From Allochromatium palmeri (GTDB lineage Bacteria; Pseudomonadota; Gammaproteobacteria; Chromatiales; Chromatiaceae), in assembly GCF_009720725.1 (NCBI RefSeq), contig NZ_WNKT01000044.1, positions 1 to 34,044 on the forward strand: a stretch of 34,044 nucleotides of DNA, read 5' to 3'. Positions 1-5,948 of the stretch are shown here, one piece after another; the stretch's first letter is position 1, and each line of letters starts with the position of its first letter. The translations under genes and the position numbers were made by a program. The notes below the pieces were generated by a model, which saw nothing but the letters and a program-made list of their open reading frames with translations, was not told where the DNA came from and ran no database searches.

Positions 1-61
1 GCTTCTTGCTTATGGCAGAGATATTTATTATATACTCAAACAGGTATTTTGTTAAAATTAT

Positions 62-664
62 TTAATAGATGTACTTAATAACTCCATCACCAGATCCGCT
101 GCCTTGAAAATCAGGAATATCAGTCAACCCATCAGGCTGGCCGTTTTTAGCAACTGTATAAGAAAAAGGACCAAAAATATTTCCTAAATCAAAGAATAGA
201 AAATCAGAAACATCATTTTTAACAGGGTAGTGATTGTTAGGAAAATAACTATCTTGGCCAAATAAAAATGGATCTAACACATTACCACCCATGGTAATGG
301 ATAAACCGGAACCATCTTTGCCATTTAGAATTCCATTTTCAACAGAGGCGATAAGTATTGCGCCTTTTCCATTAAAGCTAGATAACGTCGAATCAAGATT
401 AGACCAATCATCACCAAGCAGCGAACCTTCTGCATATTGCCCGCCTAGCTGAAAAACATCTTTTTTCCAGGCACCCGCTACAGCAAGCATAAATGAATTT
501 CCTGAAGCAAACGCCGTGTCTTCATCACTGCCTTGAGTGCTATTAGCAATGTAATCTGTACAACTCGAATCTGTACATGCGCCCACCTGTAAGATAGGAA
601 CGGCTTGCAAGGATGGCGCCGAAAAAACCAAGAGCGCCACTGTTATAAAATTAAGTTTTTTCAT
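62..664 (-). CDS. Secreted protein of unknown function (possibly choice-of-anchor N-like)
   Basis: A 200-residue protein. I place the start at 664 rather than the upstream in-frame ATG because AGGAG lies 6 bases before it and the product then opens with a signal peptide (MKKLNFITVALLVFSAPSLQA). The mature part is rich in Gly, Ser, Asp and Asn, has one close Cys pair (CTDSSC), and is predicted mostly beta. It resembles secreted surface proteins of the choice-of-anchor type, but no PEP-CTERM or other sorting tail is present at the C-terminus (it ends GDGVIKYIY). The base composition is clearly more AT-rich than the rest of the window, which suggests recent acquisition. No function can be assigned. 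The gene stands alone, pointing toward the left edge. Confidence 0.6.
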   Translation of the reverse strand: MKKLNFITVALLVFSAPSLQAVPILQVGACTDSSCTDYIANSTQGSDEDTAFASGNSFMLAVAGAWKKDVFQLGGQYAEGSLLGDDWSNLDSTLSSFNGKGAILIASVENGILNGKDGSGLSITMGGNVLDPFLFGQDSYFPNNHYPVKNDVSDFLFFDLGNIFGPFSYTVAKNGQPDGLTDIPDFQGSGSGDGVIKYIY

Positions 665-1039
665 GACAAAGCTCCTGACAGCAGCTAAATTTGTTAGTCG
701 TAAATTTAAAAGCAAAGATCAAAGAAAAAACAACTTCTTCACCAAAGCGCACGCTGTAAAAAAATCGATCACTATTCGCTCGTTCCCATGCTCCAGCTTG
801 GCTGGTCACACGCGACCTCAGAGCGAGGGAGCCAAAAATGCGGTGATCGAAACGATAATCAAGGCTGGCCGCCTTCCGACCCCAACTCGGCCCAGGAAAG
901 CATCATTCGTCGATGCTCTTGTGCTGCCGAACCTTTTCTACCTCGAACTCGGGCGATGGCGCGATTCAGGCGTTCGACATTGCGGAACCAGGATGACCTG
1001 GATAACATACATACGTTCAAGTATGTACATTCAAAAATT
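665..1039. other. Intergenic stretch with possible repeat remnant
   Basis: I see no convincing gene in these 375 bases. Composition changes from AT-rich near the secreted-protein gene to GC-rich near 800, which looks like a junction. Around 780-800 the text CGTTCCCATGCTCCAGC resembles one arm of a palindromic repeat common in gammaproteobacterial genomes, but the second arm is not clear here. The right end holds the promoter/operator region of the vapB relic. Confidence 0.35.
1008..1027 (+). promoter_or_regulatory. Candidate operator of the vapB relic (inverted repeat)
   Basis: A perfect 7-base inverted repeat, TACATAC and GTATGTA, separated by six bases (GTTCAA), ends 12 bases before the antitoxin ATG at 1040. 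AbrB-fold VapB antitoxins are known to bind palindromes in their own promoters, so this is the expected place for an autoregulatory site. That use is inferred from position and symmetry only. Confidence 0.45.
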
Positions 1040-1216
1040 ATGAGCACCTCGATCACCCGTGTCTTCATGAATGGCAACAGCCAAGCCGTGCGTATCCCGG
1101 CTGAATTCAGGCTCGACACTTAGCGTGTAGAGATCCGCCGCACGGCGGATGGCGATCTCGTACTCCATCCACTGCGCCAAGGTCTTGGTAGACCGGACGT
1201 TTGTAAGAAATCCTGA
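1040..1216 (+). pseudogene. VapB/AbrB-type antitoxin relic with in-frame amber stop
   Basis: The first 27 codons read as the N-terminal swapped-hairpin DNA-binding part of a VapB antitoxin (VFMNGNSQAVRIPAEFRLDT). A TAG at 1121-1123 then stops translation. The same frame continues immediately with RVEIRRTADGDLVLHPL, exactly the family's next segment, so the damage is a point nonsense mutation and not a frameshift. After about 1185 the frame leaves the family and runs into the partial dnaE copy on the other strand, so the toxin-binding tail and any vapC toxin are missing. It could make a short DNA-binding peptide, but it is most simply a dead antitoxin. Confidence 0.7.
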
Positions 1217-1415
1217 CACTCTCGGCTCCCAACAGTTGGCGCAACGGCTTGAGCAGCGCATCGGCAGGACGAACACGCCAAGCATTCCCCAACATCAGTT
1301 CCCCAACCGCGCCAGGACGACGGTAGATCAGCCGAATCAGCAGACTCGTCTCGCGCCCCGTATCGCGATGGGCGAACAGGGTCTCGACCTCGCTCCAGTC
1401 CGCACGCATAGGCGA
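1190..1415 (-). pseudogene. Partial, diverged copy of the 3' end of dnaE
   Basis: On the minus strand this stretch encodes a segment nearly identical to the C-terminus of the DnaE encoded at 5949-10007, including IRLIYRRPGAVGELMLG and WRVRPADALL. It aligns with roughly 6005-6230. By eye I count about 20 base differences in some 165 aligned bases but only about 6 amino-acid changes in 59, plus one in-frame loss of about three codons. The frame is open from 1418 but has no ribosome-binding site or start context I trust. It is a gene fragment, not a functional polymerase subunit. The rtcB stop lies only about 25 bases beyond. Confidence 0.75.
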
Positions 1416-1439
1416 CACAGACGACTGGCATTGGCGACC

Positions 1440-2636
1440 TCACCCCTTGATGCAGACCAGTTGCTTGAGCGTATGCACGACTTCGACCAGATCGGCCTGA
1501 TTGGCCATGACCTGGTCGATGTCCTTGTAGGCGCCGGGGATCTCGTCGAGCACGCCCCTGTCCTTGCGGCAGATCACACCCTGAGTCTGAGCTTCCAGAT
1601 CCGCCGGTGTAAACTGCTTCTCAGCCGCCGTGCGACTCATGCGCCGCCCGGCACCGTGGGCGCTGGAACAGAAGCTCTCGGGATTCCCCTGGCCGCGCAC
1701 GATGTAGCTGCGCGCGCCCATGCTGCCCGGTACGATCCCCAGCTCGCCGTCGCGCGCCCGGATCGCGCCCTTGCGCGTCACCCAGACATTGGCCCCGAAG
1801 TGATGTTCGCGCTCGACATAGTTGTGATGGCAGTCGATGACCGCATCGGTCAGCTCGAAGGCCGGCAGATGCCGTTCGAGCGCGGCCAGCACCAGGAGCA
1901 TCATCTGTTCGCGATTGGCGCGCGCATAGGCCTGCGCCCAGGACACGGCCGCGACATAGTCATCGAAGTACTGGGTGCCCTCGGGGAAGTAGGCCAGATC
2001 GCGGTCGGGGAGCCGGATCATCCAGCGCTGCATCTCGCGCCGCGCCAGATCGATGAAATAGGTGCCCATGGCGTTGCCGATGCCGCGACTGCCCGAGTGC
2101 AGCATGACCCAGATCCGGTCGTCCTCATCGCGGCAGACCTCGATGAAGTGATTGCCGCTACCGAGCGTGCCGAGCTGGTTGACCCAGTTGTCGAAGCGCT
2201 TGAACGCCTTGCGCAGTTGGGGATGCGTGTCGGTCAGCGCTGCCAGAGGGTCGGCGAAGGGCTCGGCGGCCTGGGTGCGGGCGCGGTCGTCGCGGTGCTG
2301 ATCGCGTCCGACCGGTACGTCGCGGCTGATCTGATCGAAGACGCGCTTGAGTGTCGAGGCGTCGAGCCGATCGGCCGTCAGTGAGGTACGCACCGCCGCC
2401 ATGCCGCAGCCGATATCCACACCGACGGCTGCCGGGATGACGGCCTTGTCGGTGGCGATCACGCTGCCGATGGTGGCGCCCATGCCGGCATGGACATCCG
2501 GCATGGCGGCGATATGACGATGGATGAACGGCAATGTGGAGAGGTTGACCAACTGCTCGCGCGAGCGCGCGTCCAGCTCGTCGGTCCAGACCTTGATCGG
2601 CGTGTCGCCGTCGGTGATCACTTGCTTAATGGTCAT
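1440..2636 (-). CDS. rtcB: RtcB RNA-splicing ligase (3'-phosphate/5'-OH)
   Basis: RtcB joins RNA 2',3'-cyclic phosphate or 3'-phosphate ends to 5'-hydroxyl ends using GTP and Mn2+, in RNA repair and healing of cleaved tRNA or rRNA. The 398-residue length matches the family (E. coli about 408). Family motifs are intact: AMPDVHAGMGATIGSVI (44-60), VGVDIGCGMAA with metal-ligand C77, GSGNHFIE (160-166), LHSGSRGIGN (179-188), CHHNYVEREHHFG (269-281) and HGAGRRMSR, where H327 corresponds to the guanylylated His. AGGAA lies about seven bases before the ATG. The neighbour across a roughly 150-base divergent promoter region is arfB. No RtcA, RtcR or archease gene is visible nearby. Confidence 0.96.
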   Translation of the reverse strand: MTIKQVITDGDTPIKVWTDELDARSREQLVNLSTLPFIHRHIAAMPDVHAGMGATIGSVIATDKAVIPAAVGVDIGCGMAAVRTSLTADRLDASTLKRVFDQISRDVPVGRDQHRDDRARTQAAEPFADPLAALTDTHPQLRKAFKRFDNWVNQLGTLGSGNHFIEVCRDEDDRIWVMLHSGSRGIGNAMGTYFIDLARREMQRWMIRLPDRDLAYFPEGTQYFDDYVAAVSWAQAYARANREQMMLLVLAALERHLPAFELTDAVIDCHHNYVEREHHFGANVWVTRKGAIRARDGELGIVPGSMGARSYIVRGQGNPESFCSSAHGAGRRMSRTAAEKQFTPADLEAQTQGVICRKDRGVLDEIPGAYKDIDQVMANQADLVEVVHTLKQLVCIKG

Positions 2637-2788
2637 GTCGGTTCCTGTCGCTCGAAGCGACGGAGGTGGAACTGTATGGCTTCACGGCCTTGAGTAGCGA
2701 CGGATTCAGGCCGGCTCTGAGGAAAAGTATAACCCGCCGATTCACGATGCCCTGTCGCGCTTCGCCCGCGCCTGTCACAATCCACACC

Positions 2789-3208
2789 ATGCTCCAGATC
2801 ACGCCCACAGTGTTCATCCCCGATGCCGAGTTGTCCGAGCGCTTCATCCGTGCGCCCGGACCCGGTGGTCAGAACGTCAACAAGGTTGCGAGCGCCGTGC
2901 AACTGCGCTTCGATGCCGCCCGCTCATCGGCCCTGCCCGAGGACGTCCGCCGCCGTCTGGTGCAGTTGGCGGGACGGCGCGCCGATCAGGACGGCGTCAT
3001 CACCATCGAGGCTCATCGTTTTCGCGAACGCGAGCGCAATCGCGAGGATGCACGCGAGCGGCTGGTCGGTCTGATCCGTCAGGCGCTCCACCGTCCCAAG
3101 CGGCGCATCGCCACCAAGCCGACCCGGGCCTCGCGCGAACGGCGGCTCCAGGCCAAGCAGGTGCAGAGTCGGCGCAAGCAGCAGCGGCGCCGACCGTTGG
3201 ATGACTGA
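2789..3208 (+). CDS. arfB: ArfB alternative ribosome-rescue factor (peptidyl-tRNA hydrolase)
   Basis: A 139-residue protein matching ArfB/YaeJ in length (E. coli 140) and layout. A short N-terminal catalytic domain carries the GGQ hydrolysis motif at 26-28 within RAPGPGGQNVNK, followed by a very basic C-terminal tail (about 105-135) that in the family enters the empty mRNA channel of stalled ribosomes. It releases nascent chains from ribosomes lacking a stop codon. I start at 2789 because ITPTVFIPDAELSERFIRA aligns with the family N-terminus; longer in-frame starts add unrelated sequence. The tail and small size favour ArfB over PrfH or RF1/RF2. It is divergent from rtcB and convergent with the next gene (27-base gap). 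Confidence 0.93.
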   Translation: MLQITPTVFIPDAELSERFIRAPGPGGQNVNKVASAVQLRFDAARSSALPEDVRRRLVQLAGRRADQDGVITIEAHRFRERERNREDARERLVGLIRQALHRPKRRIATKPTRASRERRLQAKQVQSRRKQQRRRPLDD

Positions 3209-3235
3209 TGCTTGAGGCGTTGGTCGATGCGCGAT

Positions 3236-4303
3236 TCAGTACGGCGGCCCCAGACGCCGGAAGCCATGGGCCAGCACCACCAGCAGGAAGAACGCATTGC
3301 GGATCAGCACAGCGGGCACGAACAGCGGTAGCGGTCGCACGGAGGTTACTGGTGTCCGGCTTGCGGCCAGACGCTCGCCGAGCCGTTCCAGCCAGGCGAT
3401 CGAGCGCGGCCATTCGATCACGCCGTTCAGCCAGTCGTCCGGAATCCCGGATCGTCCCACGGCGGCGCCGAGAATCCCCCCGACGATGGCAGCGGTCGAG
3501 TCGGTATCGCCGCCGCAGCGGATGACGGCCCCGACGGCGGCCCGGTAATCGCGCGGATGCGACAACCAGGCGTGCAGGGCCACCGGCACCGTATGACAGA
3601 CATAGCCCGAGACGCCGCGCGCCAATCCCAGACCCTGGGCAAAGGCTTCGTTCGACTCGCCCTGGTTGACCGAATCGACGGCGCGTTCGATCAGGGTCGT
3701 GAGCGTTTGACCCTCGGTCCCGAGTGACGTGCGCACCTCGGCGAGATAGCGTACTGGGTCGACCGGACCCGCGCCGGCCATCCGCGCCGCCCAGGCCACA
3801 GCCCAGGCTCCCTGCTCGGCCAGGGGATCGGTATGGGTCAGACGGGCGCTGGCGCGAACCAGGACGCGCAGTGATTCCGGATCGGCGATCGTCACGCCCA
3901 GGATGGCCGCGCGCATGGCCGGACCATTGCCGGCCGAATAGACCCCGCTGCGCTCGGGGCGAATCCCGATCCAGAGACGCAGGATCGCCCGCAGTGTGGC
4001 CCAGCCGACACCGGCCGGCAGCCCCAGAAACCACCAACGCAACCGCCAGGCCAGTGAGCGGCGGAAGCGTTCCGGGTCGCCGCTACTGGCGATCAGGGCT
4101 TGTGCGACCATGGCCGTGTGCTCGGTGTCGTCCGATACCAACCCCCAGCGCCCGAGTAGTCGCTGACGCTCCGGTGGGCCAAGCAACCGCGCGGCGCGCT
4201 GGGGCGACAGTCCCTCATAGGGCAGACCCAGTGCATCTCCTACGGCCGTGCCGAGCAGGCAGCCGACGATGGCTGTGCGATCGGGGATGGATGGATCAGG
4301 CAT
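3236..4303 (-). CDS. ADP-ribosylglycohydrolase family protein with C-terminal membrane segment
   Basis: A 355-residue DraG/ARH-type protein; the family removes ADP-ribose from proteins or nucleic acids with two Mg2+ ions. Both metal motifs are visible: SDDTEHTA near 57-64, the family's (T/S)DDT element, and GGDTDS near 265. Unusually, the last 35 residues contain a hydrophobic stretch (VPAVLIRNAFFLLVVLAHGF) that would anchor the enzyme to the membrane. The start at 4303 overlaps the upstream membrane-protein stop by 8 bases, implying translational coupling; longer starts would read through that gene in another frame. No DraT transferase is visible, so a link to nitrogenase regulation is not supported here. 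Confidence 0.85.
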   Translation of the reverse strand: MPDPSIPDRTAIVGCLLGTAVGDALGLPYEGLSPQRAARLLGPPERQRLLGRWGLVSDDTEHTAMVAQALIASSGDPERFRRSLAWRLRWWFLGLPAGVGWATLRAILRLWIGIRPERSGVYSAGNGPAMRAAILGVTIADPESLRVLVRASARLTHTDPLAEQGAWAVAWAARMAGAGPVDPVRYLAEVRTSLGTEGQTLTTLIERAVDSVNQGESNEAFAQGLGLARGVSGYVCHTVPVALHAWLSHPRDYRAAVGAVIRCGGDTDSTAAIVGGILGAAVGRSGIPDDWLNGVIEWPRSIAWLERLGERLAASRTPVTSVRPLPLFVPAVLIRNAFFLLVVLAHGFRRLGPPY

Positions 4304-4838
4304 GGCGGCCTCCAGGACGCTCGAACCAACTGCGGAGCAGCCAGACAGCGGCTCCGAGGACGCCGCTGAGCACACAGCCCCAGAACAGCGCCGACATCGG
4401 TATCGCTCCCAGCCAGCCATTGGCCGATGACCAGGGCGACAGTGGCTGCATGTCGGCGTGCATGAGACTGTCGAGCGCCACATGCGAGAGCGTTCCACTC
4501 AAGGCGCCCAGCATGACCGGGCCGCGCGCCAGGATCGCCGGTCGAACCAGTCGGTCGAGACGATAATAGGTCAGCTCTCGATTCCAGCGGCGCAGGATCG
4601 GTCGTCCCAGCGGTGGCGTGATGACGGCAACAGCCAGTCCGATGACCAGCGCGGCCGGATAGGTGTGGGTGATGCCATGCAGGATCGGCGCACCGGACAG
4701 GAGTCCGATCAGTGGTTCGAGATCCATAGCCACTTGGGCCAGAACGAAGGCCAGCAGACTGAAGCGGTCGCCGAGTCCGGCCTTGAGAGCGATTCCCGGT
4801 CCCAGATGCAGGGGGGTGAACGGCATGCGTATGCTCAT
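4296..4838 (-). CDS. Polytopic inner-membrane protein, metal-dependent-hydrolase-like (YdjM/DUF457-type)
   Basis: A 180-residue hydrophobic protein with about four membrane segments. Conserved-looking polar signatures sit among them: MPFTPLHLGPG at the N-terminus, a membrane-proximal LEPL, LHGITHTYPA near 53-62, and SHVALDSLMHADMQPLSP near 118-135. This His/Asp pattern is that of membrane proteins annotated as metal-dependent hydrolases, whose activity is unproven. The start may instead be the Met at 4826. Its 3' end overlaps the ADP-ribosylglycohydrolase start, so the two are probably made together; a shared membrane role is inference. Confidence 0.7.
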   Translation of the reverse strand: MSIRMPFTPLHLGPGIALKAGLGDRFSLLAFVLAQVAMDLEPLIGLLSGAPILHGITHTYPAALVIGLAVAVITPPLGRPILRRWNRELTYYRLDRLVRPAILARGPVMLGALSGTLSHVALDSLMHADMQPLSPWSSANGWLGAIPMSALFWGCVLSGVLGAAVWLLRSWFERPGGRHA

Positions 4839-4996
4839 TCTGAGTCAGTGCGGATCCAGCCAGTTTAGCGCAAACCGCTACACACGGATCCGGGCTTCAC
4901 CGAAGACTCCCGGACAGTTCGGGGCGAGACTTGACACCTTGAAGGCCGCAAAAGTTGATGGTGCAGAAAGGGTATCGGCGGGATGAGTGCGCCGGA

Positions 4997-5362
4997 TCAA
5001 ATTGAATGAGCTTGCGACAGCAGGCTTTCATAGGGGATGCGCAGACCATCGTGCAGGCGTTTGATCATCCGCAGGCTCAGGGGCCGCTTGCGGTTCAAGA
5101 TCTCCGAAACTCGACCGCTCGAACCGATATAGGGTTCCAGATCCTTTGGGGCCAACCCCTGCTGCTCCATGCGAAATTTGATCGCCTCGACCGGATCGGC
5201 CGGCCCGATTGGATAGTGCCGGTTCTCGCAGGCTTCGACCAAAGCGACCAGGATCTCCATTTCATCCGCTTCCGCCGATCCTTCGGGCGCCTGGAAAATG
5301 GCTTCGAGACGCTCGAAAGCGGCGCGCAGGTCGTCATCGTTCCGAATCGGCTTAATATTCAT
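4997..5362 (-). CDS. higA: HigA-type antitoxin (XRE helix-turn-helix)
   Basis: A 121-residue protein with an acidic N-terminal region and a C-terminal XRE helix-turn-helix (about 58-115: DPVEAIKFRMEQQGLAPKDL, then SGRVSEILNRKRPLSLRMIK). This is the layout of HigA antitoxins in higBA modules, where the toxin gene comes first and the antitoxin follows a few bases later. Here the toxin relic lies upstream on the same strand at 5759-5920 but is cut off by a roughly 390-base insertion. The antitoxin reading frame is undamaged. Its original promoter ahead of higB is gone, so expression would have to start within the inserted element. It could now act as a stand-alone repressor. Confidence 0.85.
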   Translation of the reverse strand: MNIKPIRNDDDLRAAFERLEAIFQAPEGSAEADEMEILVALVEACENRHYPIGPADPVEAIKFRMEQQGLAPKDLEPYIGSSGRVSEILNRKRPLSLRMIKRLHDGLRIPYESLLSQAHSI

Positions 5363-5370
5363 CGGTTCAT

Positions 5371-5757
5371 CCGCGAGAAACCCCGTCCTTCAGGCCGGGG
5401 AGGGATAGCGGCTACGACCGTGCAGCCGCCGGAAACAGGTGCAGGCTTTCCACCTGCCGGGCCGTGAGGCTCTGCCCGTAAGGGCCTGGTGACGGACCAC
5501 GCCTCGCGACGTGGTCGCTCCCCTCGCCAATGTGTGCAACCGGCTCCCGCTTGCGCGGCGATCAAGACCTTCAACGCTTTACCTTTCGTCAGCCTGATCC
5601 CGACCTTTCAGAGCGGCGGACTGAGGAAGCATCCGCCGGTGAGTCTTAGCGACCTGTGGCACACGTAGCCCCTTTCGACCCTCCTGGTCAGGCGGGCTGA
5701 GGCTGGTCAACCCAGCTTGCTCTCACAAGCTCCAGCCTTCAGGCCGGGGTAGTTGAC
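5371..5757 (-). mobile_element. Non-autonomous IS200/IS605-like element (no transposase)
   Basis: About 390 bases separate higA from the higB relic and encode no recognisable protein. Both ends carry an imperfect subterminal hairpin with the same core, CCTTCAGGCCGGGG (5387-5400 and 5736-5749), in direct orientation. The right one is preceded by another small hairpin, GCTTG-CTCTCA-CAAGC. Similar subterminal hairpins without terminal inverted repeats or target duplications are typical of IS200/IS605 ends. Several further stem-forming segments lie inside (for example around 5480-5520). I read it as a deletion derivative or MITE-like relative of a TnpB- or IscB-carrying element; exact cleavage sites cannot be fixed by eye. 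Confidence 0.6.
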
Positions 5758-5758
5758 T

Positions 5759-5920
5759 GACCGTCTCCACGTCGATTTCGTCATACCGTGCATGGATACC
5801 GATGAACTTGACCCAGGCAATGCCGGCCCGGTACTGCATCTCCACCACGAGCCGGTACTTGTTGCCGCCGATATTGAAAACGACACGGTGATTGCCGCAG
5901 ATGCTGGCGTGCCGGTATCG
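5759..5920 (-). pseudogene. HigB-family toxin relic, N-terminus missing
   Basis: In one minus-strand frame this encodes the C-terminal half of a HigB mRNA interferase: SICGNHRVVFNIGGNKYRLV, then WVKFIGIHARYDEIDVETV. Family members run to about 95-105 residues, so the first 40-50 are absent; instead the frame runs straight into the 3' end of dnaE. The C-terminal end runs into the IS200/IS605-like element just after DVETV. There is no usable start codon within the relic, so no active toxin is expected. It pairs by position with the intact higA downstream. Confidence 0.75.
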
Positions 5921-5948
5921 TGGGGGTGATAGGACATACCGAACGCCC

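Noticed and set aside
1107-1418. Functional small gene encoding the DnaE C-terminal segment
   Set aside because: The match covers only the last part of DnaE, no credible start exists and the frame runs on antisense into the vapB relic; better described as a gene fragment.
1149-2384. Open frame of 411 codons on the plus strand across rtcB
   Set aside because: It is antisense to a complete rtcB with all family motifs; its protein is Arg/Ala/His-rich without recognisable domains, as expected for a GC-rich shadow frame.
3236-4303. DraG controlling nitrogenase reductase
   Set aside because: The family match is good, but no draT or nif gene is in the window and the C-terminal membrane helix is not typical of DraG.
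5371-5757. Remnant coding sequence of TnpB or IscB in the element
   Set aside because: No zinc-finger, RuvC or HNH signature was found in any frame; the open frame at 5359-5574 on the minus strand has no family resemblance.
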